Assembly (NCBI GenBank): GCA_011051425.1
Contig: DRLF01000045.1
Location: 1 to 8,186, forward strand
DNA from: Thiolapillus brandeum
GTDB taxonomy: Bacteria > Pseudomonadota > Gammaproteobacteria > Chromatiales > Chromatiaceae
Direction: 5' to 3'
DNA length: 8,186 nucleotides
Shown piece by piece: positions 1-5,828 of this stretch. A model generated the notes under the pieces. That model saw only the letters and a list, made by a program, of their open reading frames with translations. It was not told the DNA's origin and did not search any database. Position 1 is the first letter of the stretch, and each line of letters opens with the position of its first letter. The translations under genes and the position numbers were made by a program.

Positions 1-111
1 CTGCCCCTTCTCCTTGTGCCGTGTAAAAGTGATTCCCTGAGGTAGCCCTGACCATAGCTCCATGAAGCGGCGCCACCGGCCAATTTTGGGGAAATCCTTG
101 TCGCCTGAATC

Positions 112-131
112 GGGGGCTTTGTTTCGCCCCT
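112..131 (+). terminator. Short GC hairpin, possible weak terminator
   Basis: GGGGC at 113-117 pairs perfectly with GCCCC at 126-130, with an extra G-T pair at 112/131 and an 8-base T-rich loop. The downstream flank (tgctgtttct) is T-rich but lacks a clean T run. It could end a transcript entering from the left, or sit in the leader of the cyclic-di-GMP gene. All three plus-strand frames close soon after position 1, so no upstream plus-strand gene is visible for it to serve. Low confidence. Confidence 0.2.
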
Positions 132-224
132 GCTGTTTCTCCGAATAAATCTGTGTATTGTGCTTAAGTTTGACGGCAATATGGCGTTTATACTCAATAT
201 GTATAAAAACGCAATAAAACCGAT

Positions 225-230
225 GGAGGG
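225..230 (+). promoter_or_regulatory. Ribosome binding site deciding a TTG start
   Basis: GGAGGG lies 4 bases before the TTG codon at 235. It is the only strong Shine-Dalgarno match in front of any in-frame candidate start: GTG 160, ATG 181, ATG 199 and ATG 223 have no comparable site. On this basis I place the start of the GAF-PAS-GGDEF-EAL gene at 235, although the frame is open from 160. Confidence 0.45.
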
Positions 231-234
231 ACAG

Positions 235-1074
235 TTGAGCAAAGACCGGGAGCGGGAAAAGCACCGTGATGCAGCGCTTTCCGGCCGTCTGGAACTTTTG
301 TACAAGAGAGAGCGGTATCTGTCGGGTATTCTCAGGCTGGTTTCGGAGGTCAATCAGGTCATCCTGAGATCAGTTTCCCTTGATGAAATTCTGGAAAAGA
401 GTTGTGAGCGGATTACGCGCCACGAAGCCTACTGCGTGGCCTGGATCGGCTTGGTGGAGCCCGATCAGGACGAGCTGACGGTAGGCTATCAGTCGGATCA
501 TTGTGATCCGCCTTATCTGGGAGATTCCTTTCGTGTCACGCTGGCACCGGGAGAACCTCATTCAAGAGGTCCGGCAGGCCGCTGCATCCTGGGAAACCAC
601 CTTGTGGTTGTTGAAAACACCCAGACCGACCCAGGGTTTGCAGCCTGGCGAGAACGTGCGGCCCGCTCGGGGATTCACTCGGTTGCAGGCTTGCCTTTAC
701 GGGCGAAGGAGGGAATTCCGCCGATCGGCTGTCTGCTGATCTACTTGAGGAACCCGGATGGCTTTTCGTCCCGTGAAGTCATTGCCCTGCAGGACGTGGC
801 GGATTCGATCGGTCGCGCCATCTACCTGCGCCGCGAGATGGATCAGCGTATTCTGGCGGAGAAGGCGGTTCGGGATTCCGAGGCGCGTTTCAAGCAGTTG
901 ATCGACGCGTTGCCCAATGTTGCCGTGCAGGGTTATGACCAGGCACACAGGGTCATTTACTGGAACAAGTCCAGCGAGGTTCTCTACGGCTACAGTTCGG
1001 AGGAAGCGGCTGGCCGATGCCTCGAGGAGCTGATCATCCCGAACCCATGCAGGAGATGGTGGCCAGAGGCATAG
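235..1074 (+). CDS. GAF-PAS sensor half of a frameshifted cyclic-di-GMP enzyme
   Basis: This is the N-terminal sensory half of a GAF-PAS-GGDEF-EAL protein. After a charged start, a GAF domain spans about residues 40-200 (ending near RAIYLRREMD) and should sense a small ligand or redox state. A PAS domain begins near residue 215 (SEARFKQLIDALPNV, then NKSSEVLYGYSSEEAAGR) and is cut short. After LEELIIPNP at about 1021-1046 the frame reads CRRWWPEA and stops, whereas the family continues with a Met-led segment that is found in the next frame from ATG 1047. No signal peptide or membrane segment is seen, so the protein should be cytoplasmic. The start is taken as TTG 235 because of GGAGGG at 225-230; the longest option is GTG 160. 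As it stands this half has no output domain, so it would act only if ribosomes or reads repair the frame. Confidence 0.75.
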   Translation: MSKDREREKHRDAALSGRLELLYKRERYLSGILRLVSEVNQVILRSVSLDEILEKSCERITRHEAYCVAWIGLVEPDQDELTVGYQSDHCDPPYLGDSFRVTLAPGEPHSRGPAGRCILGNHLVVVENTQTDPGFAAWRERAARSGIHSVAGLPLRAKEGIPPIGCLLIYLRNPDGFSSREVIALQDVADSIGRAIYLRREMDQRILAEKAVRDSEARFKQLIDALPNVAVQGYDQAHRVIYWNKSSEVLYGYSSEEAAGRCLEELIIPNPCRRWWPEA

Positions 1075-2552
1075 ATAACTGGATGAATGGCGGGGAGTCG
1101 ATTCCACCGGGAGAACTGGAACTGCAGAACAAGAACGGCTTGCCGGTGCCGGTCTATTCGAGCCATGTCATGCTGGGGCTGGATGTCGGCAAACCGGAAA
1201 TGTTTTGTGTGGATGTCGATTTGAGCATGCAAAAACAGGCGCAGACCGAGCTGCAGCGCATGGCCACGTATGACCGCCTGACAGATCTGCCCAACCGTTT
1301 CCTGCTGGATGAGGAGCTGAGATACCGGATCAAGGAGGCCGAGCGCTATGCGCATCAGCTGGCTATCCTGTTCATCGATATTGACAATTTCAAGATCATC
1401 AATGATTCCCTCGGGCACGATCATGGAGATATCCTGTTGCGTTCTGTATCTGAGCGCGCCACGGCGCGGTTGCGCGAATTCGAAATGCTGGCCCGCTTCG
1501 GTGGTGATGAATTTGTCCTGGTGTTGCCCAGGGTCGAGGATTCAAGAGAAGTGGAAATCGTTGCCGAAAAGGTGATCGATGTGTTTTCCAGGCCTTTCCT
1601 CCTTGACGACCGGGAAGTGTATGTCACGTCCAGCATCGGTATCGCACTGTATCCCGAGGATGGTGAGAACAAGACGGACCTGCTCAAGAATGCGGATATG
1701 GCCATGTACCGGGCCAAGGAGTCCGGTCGCAACCGTTTTCAGTTTTTTACCCAGAGCATGAACCGGGAGCTGCATCGCCGTCAGGATCTGGAGACGCGCC
1801 TGCGCCAGGCCCTGCAACTGGAGCAGTTCAGGCTCCATTATCAGCCCCAACTGGATCTGACAACGGGGGAACTGGTGAGTTGTGAAGCGCTGATCCGGTG
1901 GGAAGTGCCGGGCGAGGGCATGATTTCCCCGGATGATTTCCTGCCTGTCGCCGAGCGCTCGGATCTCATCAATACGATCGGCGAATGGGTGATCGAGGAA
2001 GCCTGCAGGCAGCGGCGGAAATGGAAAGACCAGGGGTTCGATCTGCGTGTGGACATCAATCTTTCCGGTCGCCAGTTTTTTTATTATGACGTGTTTTCCG
2101 TCATCAGGCGTGTTCTGAAAAAGCATGATTTGGGCTATCAGGATCTGGGTGTTGAACTGACGGAGCAGGTATTAATCAAGGCCGGTCAAGATACGCTGGC
2201 CGGACTCGAATGGCTGCACAGCAAAGGCATGAAAATCTCTCTGGATGATTTCGGTACGGGTTATTCATCCCTGAGCTACCTGAAAAAGTTTCCCGTGGAC
2301 ATACTCAAGATCGACCGCGAGTTCATCGACGGCGCCCTGTCGGACACCAACGACCGATCCATCATCGAAGCCATCGTGGCCGTCGGCCATGCATTGGGGT
2401 TGGAAGTGCTGGCCGAGGGGCTGGAGACGCCCGAGCAGCTGGAGCTGGTGCGTAGCGCGGGTTGTGATCTCGGTCAGGGATATCTGTTTCAGCGACCGGT
2501 GCCCCCCGAAGAGCTGATAGAAGGCCCATGGCTGTTGAACCGGATTTCCTGA
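1017..2552 (+). CDS. GGDEF-EAL output half of the frameshifted cyclic-di-GMP enzyme
   Basis: The frame opens at ATG 1017, overlapping the previous frame by 58 bases, and from 1047 carries the missing second half of the PAS domain (IDNWMNGGESIPPGELEL, then PVPVYSSHVM). The GGDEF domain starts at YDRLTDLPNRF near 1269 and has an intact GGDEF signature at 1500-1514, expected to make c-di-GMP from two GTP. The product-inhibition site five residues upstream reads REFE rather than RxxD. The EAL domain (about 1785-2535) keeps EAL at 1884-1892 and the usual metal and catalytic residues: the Asn in DINLSG, the Glu in ELTEQ, the Asp pair in LDDFGTGYS, LKIDR, AEGLE and GQGYLF. It is therefore expected to hydrolyse c-di-GMP. 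The two output domains are typical in length and order. GGAGGA at 999-1004 lies 12 bases before ATG 1017, so separate translation is conceivable, but the PAS homology across the junction says this is one gene. Confidence 0.88.
   Translation: MPRGADHPEPMQEMVARGIDNWMNGGESIPPGELELQNKNGLPVPVYSSHVMLGLDVGKPEMFCVDVDLSMQKQAQTELQRMATYDRLTDLPNRFLLDEELRYRIKEAERYAHQLAILFIDIDNFKIINDSLGHDHGDILLRSVSERATARLREFEMLARFGGDEFVLVLPRVEDSREVEIVAEKVIDVFSRPFLLDDREVYVTSSIGIALYPEDGENKTDLLKNADMAMYRAKESGRNRFQFFTQSMNRELHRRQDLETRLRQALQLEQFRLHYQPQLDLTTGELVSCEALIRWEVPGEGMISPDDFLPVAERSDLINTIGEWVIEEACRQRRKWKDQGFDLRVDINLSGRQFFYYDVFSVIRRVLKKHDLGYQDLGVELTEQVLIKAGQDTLAGLEWLHSKGMKISLDDFGTGYSSLSYLKKFPVDILKIDREFIDGALSDTNDRSIIEAIVAVGHALGLEVLAEGLETPEQLELVRSAGCDLGQGYLFQRPVPPEELIEGPWLLNRIS
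1042..1049 (+). other. Frameshift point in the PAS domain (one base missing)
   Basis: The first frame encodes LEELIIPNP and the second continues MQEMVARGIDNWMNGG. Joined together these match the usual PAS pattern IIPxPM without gap or repeat. Adding one base within or next to the CCC at 1044-1046 restores a single frame from 235 to 2552. The site is not a classic slippery heptamer and no stable structure is obvious after it. Confidence 0.8.
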
Positions 2553-2560
2553 CAGAATTT

Positions 2561-2584
2561 CTGCCCCGGCAGTTTCCTGTTTTC
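2561..2584 (+). terminator. Weak candidate terminator after the GGDEF-EAL gene
   Basis: CTGC and GCAG arms (2561-2564 and 2569-2572) enclose a CCCG loop and are followed by T-rich sequence (tttcctgtttt). The stem is short and the T tract interrupted, so termination would be inefficient. It begins 9 bases after the stop codon, which is a suitable position. Confidence 0.25.
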
Positions 2585-2611
2585 CAGACGTTTTTATCGG
2601 TTAGTGTTTTG

Positions 2612-2642
2612 CTACCGGAGGCAAGCATCTGGTAGGCTTCCG
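2612..2642 (+). promoter_or_regulatory. Alternative hairpins in the nhaA leader
   Basis: CTACC at 2612-2616 can pair with GGTAG at 2631-2635. CGGAGGC at 2616-2622 can instead pair with GCTTCCG at 2636-2642 (7 pairs, one G-T). The two stems interleave and so compete. The second stem buries the only GGAGG in the leader, although no start codon follows that GGAGG at a normal distance. Cation-sensing riboswitches are known before some nhaA genes, but I cannot match this element to a named class. Confidence 0.25.
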
Positions 2643-2677
2643 TTACCTCTCTTGCTTCCCAAAACGGCCACAACCTG

Positions 2678-4036
2678 ATGGATAAAAACAACCCGCTGAA
2701 AGGAAAAGAATACCTCGCTCCCTGGGAGCGCGCGTTCGACCGGGTGCTGACGCCGCTGGAGGCGTTCATTCACCGGCAGACCACCAGTGGTATCCTGTTG
2801 ATGCTGTGTGCGGTGATCGCCCTGGCTATCGCCAACAGCCCTCTGGGTGAGAGCTATGAGCACATTCTGCACACGGATGTGACTGTCGGCGGTGGTGACC
2901 TTGCTCTGAGCATGAGTCTGCATCACTGGATCAATGATGGCCTGATGGCGCTGTTCTTCCTGATCGTCGGTCTCGAGCTGAAGCGGGAACTGCTGGTTGG
3001 CGAGCTGGCTGATCCCAAACAGGCCCTGCTGCCCATCGCGGCAGCCATCGGTGGCATGCTGCTGCCGGCTCTGTTCTATTTCCTGCTGAATCAAAACGGT
3101 TCCGAAGCGCGGGGCTGGGGCATTCCCATGGCTACGGATATCGCATTTGCACTGGGTACCCTGGCTTTGCTGGGCAAGCGCGTACCGCCAGCCCTGCTGA
3201 CCTTTCTGGTGGCTCTGGCGATTGTCGATGATCTGGGTGCAGTGGTGGTGATCGCGCTGTTCTACACGGCAGACATCAACATGCTGGCGCTGGGCACGGC
3301 CGGGGGTATTCTGCTGTTGCTGATCGCATTGAACCGGGGCGGCATTCGCCGCGTCATGCCTTACGGGTTCCTGGGTGTGTTGCTGTGGCTTGCGATGCTC
3401 AAAAGCGGTGTACATGCGACCCTGGCCGGTGTATTTCTGGCTTTTACCATTCCCATGAAACCAAAACTGGACACGCCCCGTTTTCTAGCCAATGCCAAAG
3501 GGCTGCTGGATGAAATCCGTGCGGCCCATGATCAGGAGCCCAATATCATCCTGAATGACAGGATGCGTGGCCGTATCAGTGCGCTGTCAGAGGGTGTGAG
3601 TCTGGCGCAGTCACCGGCACAGATACTCGAACACCGGATGCACATTTCCAGCGCCTATCTGATCATTCCGGTCTTTGCTCTGGCAAATGCAGGCATCCCC
3701 ATCGATTTTGGCGCTATGGATGAAATTTTCGCTGATTCGGTTGCTCTCGGTGTGATCATGGGGCTGGTGCTGGGCAAACTGTTGGGTATCACCGGCATGG
3801 TGTGGCTGATGGTGAAACTCGGTTGGAGCCATTTGCCCCACGGACTGGGGTTTGGTCATATTATGGGAGCGGCGCTGATGGGCGGTATCGGTTTTACCAT
3901 GTCAATATTTGTTGCTGAACTGGCCTTTGCCAATGATCCGAAGGATCTTCTCATGGCCAAGACCGGTGTATTGCTGGCATCGCTGATTGCCGGTGTAACG
4001 GGCTTCCTGTGGCTCCGGATTATCAGCTCTAAATGA
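2678..4036 (+). CDS. nhaA: Na+/H+ antiporter NhaA
   Basis: This inner-membrane antiporter is expected to export Na+ (or Li+) in exchange for H+, supporting sodium and pH homeostasis. Hallmarks are visible: the Asp of ATDIAFALG at residue 154, the Asp pair of IVDDLGAV at 184-185 and the Lys of LGKLLGI at 367. These correspond to E. coli Asp133, Asp163/164 and Lys300 with matching spacing. The hydrophobic profile suggests about 12 membrane segments. At 452 residues it is longer than the E. coli protein (388), owing to an N-terminal extension of about 21 residues and a charged insertion of about 46 residues around residues 268-315, before the ALANAGI helix. Longer NhaA variants like this exist in proteobacteria. 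ATG 2678 is the first start after an in-frame stop at 2633, yet no clear Shine-Dalgarno site precedes it. The 3' end overlaps the end of the convergent gluQRS by 8 bases. Confidence 0.96.
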   Translation: MDKNNPLKGKEYLAPWERAFDRVLTPLEAFIHRQTTSGILLMLCAVIALAIANSPLGESYEHILHTDVTVGGGDLALSMSLHHWINDGLMALFFLIVGLELKRELLVGELADPKQALLPIAAAIGGMLLPALFYFLLNQNGSEARGWGIPMATDIAFALGTLALLGKRVPPALLTFLVALAIVDDLGAVVVIALFYTADINMLALGTAGGILLLLIALNRGGIRRVMPYGFLGVLLWLAMLKSGVHATLAGVFLAFTIPMKPKLDTPRFLANAKGLLDEIRAAHDQEPNIILNDRMRGRISALSEGVSLAQSPAQILEHRMHISSAYLIIPVFALANAGIPIDFGAMDEIFADSVALGVIMGLVLGKLLGITGMVWLMVKLGWSHLPHGLGFGHIMGAALMGGIGFTMSIFVAELAFANDPKDLLMAKTGVLLASLIAGVTGFLWLRIISSK

Positions 4037-4892
4037 TATTGGCGATACTCCAGTTGTTTGCAGCCCATTTCCAGAATTCCCTCGGGTTGTCCAGATCTGA
4101 TGGAGGCGGTGCCTGTCGCAGGAAATGCCAGGCCGAAAGCAAACTTGGCAGTGGGGCCGCAGCAGATACCGGATGCGCCCGGTCCTGCTTGCTGAGTTTC
4201 CTGCCTTGCTCATCCCTGGCCAGGGGTACATGCGCATAGGTTGGGTGGGGAAGACCAAGCAGCTTCTGCTCATAGATCTGCCGGGGTGTAGAGACCAACA
4301 GGTCAGCACCGCGCACGACGCTATTGATACGCTGATCGGCGTCATCGACCACGACGGCCAGCTGATAGGCAGTGTAGCCGTCCGCCCGGCGAACCACGAA
4401 ATCACCGATATCCCGTGAAAGTACCTGGCAATGTCTGCCCTGGATGCGATCCTCGAAGCAGATTTCTTCTGCATCCGTACGCAGGCGTATGGCCTTGTCC
4501 GTGGGATCCTCCATACGGGCATGCCGGCAGGTACCAGGATAGACGGGACCTTCGATACCGGAAGTTGCCTGTGCGGCGATTTCCCGTCGCGAACAGCTGC
4601 AGGCATAGGTGAGGCCCTGTTCGGCGAGCCAGGCCAGCACATCCGCATAGCGGGCTTTTCGCTGGCTCTGGAAGATGACAGGATCTTCCCATTCGAAGCC
4701 GAGAGCTTCCAGTGTGTGCAGAATATCATCTGCGCTTCCTTTGACGGTGCGGCCTTCATCCACGTCCTCCATGCGTACCAGCCAGTTTCCCTGGTGGTGC
4801 AGGGCATCGGCATAGCTGGCGACAGCGGCAACCAGTGAACCAAAGTGCAGGGAGCCGGTGGGGGAGGGGGCGAACCGCCCTCTATAGCGCAT
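4029..4892 (-). CDS. gluQ: Glutamyl-Q tRNA(Asp) synthetase GluQRS
   Basis: This paralogue of the glutamyl-tRNA synthetase catalytic core activates glutamate and attaches it to the queuosine base in the anticodon of tRNA(Asp), with no anticodon-binding domain. Visible features are the N-terminal GRFAPSPTG, the HIGH-like HFGS at residues 16-19, the zinc ligands Cys98, Cys100, Tyr118 and Cys122 (CSCSRRE and VYPGTC), and the KMSKS-like KLSKQ at 232-236. The 287-residue length is normal for the family. I start at ATG 4892 (MRYRGRF); a TTG at 4904 would add four residues but lies inside a hairpin arm. No good Shine-Dalgarno site is seen for either start. It follows dksA by 63 bases on the same strand, as in enterobacteria, so co-transcription is likely. 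Its stop codon lies within the 3' end of the convergent nhaA. Confidence 0.96.
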   Translation of the reverse strand: MRYRGRFAPSPTGSLHFGSLVAAVASYADALHHQGNWLVRMEDVDEGRTVKGSADDILHTLEALGFEWEDPVIFQSQRKARYADVLAWLAEQGLTYACSCSRREIAAQATSGIEGPVYPGTCRHARMEDPTDKAIRLRTDAEEICFEDRIQGRHCQVLSRDIGDFVVRRADGYTAYQLAVVVDDADQRINSVVRGADLLVSTPRQIYEQKLLGLPHPTYAHVPLARDEQGRKLSKQDRAHPVSAAAPLPSLLSAWHFLRQAPPPSDLDNPREFWKWAANNWSIANII

Positions 4893-4901
4893 CAGAAACA
4901 G

Positions 4902-4929
4902 CAAAGCCGATGCACAGGCACCGGCTTTG
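4902..4929 (-). promoter_or_regulatory. Strong hairpin between dksA and gluQRS
   Basis: CAAAGCCG at 4902-4909 is perfectly complementary to CGGCTTTG at 4922-4929 (8 pairs). After an A/C mismatch, TGC at 4911-4913 pairs with GCA at 4918-4920 around a 4-base loop. In the dksA-to-gluQRS direction it ends 9 bases before ATG 4892 and is followed by GCTGTTTCTG, which is not a full U tract. It could be a leaky terminator, an RNA-processing site or a translational control element. A terminator between dksA and gluQRS has been reported in Shigella flexneri, which makes the position meaningful. Confidence 0.5.
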
Positions 4930-4955
4930 GCTGGCTGGGAACGGCATCAGCCATC

Positions 4956-5387
4956 TCAGCCGTAGTTTTTCTCCCGGATCTCTTCCAGGGTCTTGCATTC
5001 GATGCAGAGGTTGGCAGTGGGCCGGGCTTCGAGACGGCGGATACCGATTTCGGCGCCACAGGATTCGCAGAATCCGTATTCATGCGCGTCGATGGCGTCG
5101 AGTGCTTCGTTGATTTTTTTCAACAGTTTGCGTTCGCGGTCTCGGGTGCGCAGTTCAATGCTGAATTCTGTTTCCTGACTGGCGCGGTCGTTAGGATCAG
5201 GGAAGTTGGCGGCATCGTCTTTCATATGATGTACTGTGCGATCCACTTCTTCCATGAGTGATGTGCGCCATTTTTCCAGGATAGAGCGAAAGTGCGCTTC
5301 CTGTTTTTCATTCATGTATTCTTCCCCCCTTTTTGCCTTGTAGGGTTCAAAGGAAAGGGGATCGATATTCATAGACTTGTTCGCCAT
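4956..5387 (-). CDS. dksA: RNA polymerase-binding transcription factor DksA
   Basis: DksA inserts its coiled coil into the secondary channel of RNA polymerase and, with (p)ppGpp, represses rRNA promoters and activates amino-acid biosynthesis promoters. The protein has 143 residues (E. coli 151). The coiled-coil tip motif DxxDxA is present as DPNDRA (Asp64, Asp67, Ala69). The C4 zinc finger is complete with Cys107, Cys110, Cys128 and Cys131 (CESC and CIEC), so this is the canonical zinc form rather than a cysteine-poor paralogue. ATG 5387 is preceded by AGGTAAG at suitable spacing; GTG 5393 would add two residues but sits too close to that site. The gene is first in a likely dksA-gluQRS operon. 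Its promoter should lie in 5388-5540, where AT-rich and dyad sequences are seen. Confidence 0.97.
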   Translation of the reverse strand: MANKSMNIDPLSFEPYKAKRGEEYMNEKQEAHFRSILEKWRTSLMEEVDRTVHHMKDDAANFPDPNDRASQETEFSIELRTRDRERKLLKKINEALDAIDAHEYGFCESCGAEIGIRRLEARPTANLCIECKTLEEIREKNYG

Positions 5388-5420
5388 GGGCACTTACCTG
5401 GATAGCTTGTCATTGAGTTG

Positions 5421-5448
5421 TATATCCGCGTGCGCTAGCACGGATGTA
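5421..5448. repeat. Dyad upstream of dksA
   Basis: Arms 5421-5427 and 5442-5448 pair (ATCC/GGAT plus flanking A-T and G-T pairs), and GTGC at 5430-5433 pairs with GCAC at 5438-5441 around GCTA, leaving a 2-base bulge. It lies 34 bases upstream of the dksA start codon. It could be a protein-binding operator or a hairpin in the dksA leader. On the minus strand, TTTACA (5450-5445) followed by a poor -10 near 5426-5421 would put a promoter across it, but that match is weak. Confidence 0.3.
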
Positions 5449-5494
5449 AAGTATTACCTGTATGCCGGTTGCCGTATGACGACTATGCAAGGTG

Positions 5495-5530
5495 TTGAAA
5501 TTCAGTATAAAAATATTATATATAACTGAA
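5495..5530. promoter_or_regulatory. AT-rich dyad with candidate divergent promoters
   Basis: TTCAGT at 5501-5506 and ACTGAA at 5525-5530 form an inverted repeat around an A/T-only core. On the plus strand TTGAAA (5495-5500) is followed after 18 bases by TATATA (5519-5524), a fair sigma-70 candidate for the hemerythrin gene. On the minus strand the core contains a perfect TATAAT (5520-5515), but the nearest -35-like TTGGCG (5540-5535) is only 14 bases away; TAATAT at 16 bases is an alternative for dksA. The sequence could serve both directions or be a regulator site. Confidence 0.35.
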
Positions 5531-5828
5531 TATGCGCCAAGCGGGCTGTACGGCTGTATCTGGCTGTTTCTGCGCAGGTATTTTTTTCAGGTAGGGGAAA
5601 GTATCAGACCAGAGCGTTTGGAGCAAATTTTCGGTGGTTTATTCTGTAGCATGTTCACAAATTTGATCAATGCATCCTTCCCGGGGGATGCTGCGGCGGA
5701 ACTGGTGCTCATGCACTGTACAGAGCCCATTCTCCCTGATAATCTGCAGTATCATTTTTCACCGTGCCAGGGGGGCAGGACTACAGGAAACTTCTTTCGG
5801 AAGATTCCAAAAAGGGGGTAAATACAGT

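Larger units (their letters stand above)
5388..5828. other. Non-coding region between divergent dksA and the hemerythrin gene
   Basis: This 441-base gap holds no protein gene I can support. It contains, in order, the dksA ribosome binding site, a GC-rich dyad (5421-5448), an AT-rich block with possible divergent promoters (5495-5530), three copies of GGCTGT (5544-5567) followed by seven Ts (5581-5587), and a GCATCC/GGATGC hairpin (5672-5677 with 5686-5691). If transcription starts near 5530, the hemerythrin mRNA would have a leader of about 300 bases. An open frame from GTG 5492 runs across it, but it includes the promoter-like DNA and lacks a ribosome binding site. Confidence 0.6.

Noticed and set aside
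1..63. Minus-strand open frame starting at ATG 63 and running off the left edge (MELWSGLPQGITF...)
   Set aside because: All three minus-strand frames are open over this short stretch, there is no ribosome binding site, and the fragment matches no family I recognise. Sequence to the left would decide it.
1542..2126. Minus-strand 194-codon frame inside the GGDEF-EAL region
   Set aside because: It lies opposite strongly conserved plus-strand coding sequence and has no recognisable motif or ribosome binding site.
2612..2642. An H-type pseudoknot formed by both nhaA leader stems together
   Set aside because: The geometry leaves no loop bases to span the first stem, so the stems are more likely alternatives than simultaneous.
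2612..3415. Long minus-strand open frame opposite nhaA, rich in Gln and His
   Set aside because: The composition is that of an antisense shadow of a GC-rich membrane-protein gene; the plus-strand NhaA homology is decisive.
3902..4843. Second minus-strand frame of 313 codons over gluQRS
   Set aside because: It is a shifted-frame shadow; the family motifs HFGS, CSCSRRE and KLSKQ lie in the other minus-strand frame.
5492..5821. Plus-strand 109-codon frame from GTG 5492
   Set aside because: It crosses the AT-rich promoter-like block, lacks a ribosome binding site, has no recognisable motif and ends just before the start of the hemerythrin gene.
5670..5828. N-terminal extension of the hemerythrin protein from ATG 5670
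   Set aside because: The extra 53 residues (Cys- and Arg-rich, with no family resemblance) look like translated leader; ATG 5829 has a good upstream AGGGGG and gives a typical-length protein.
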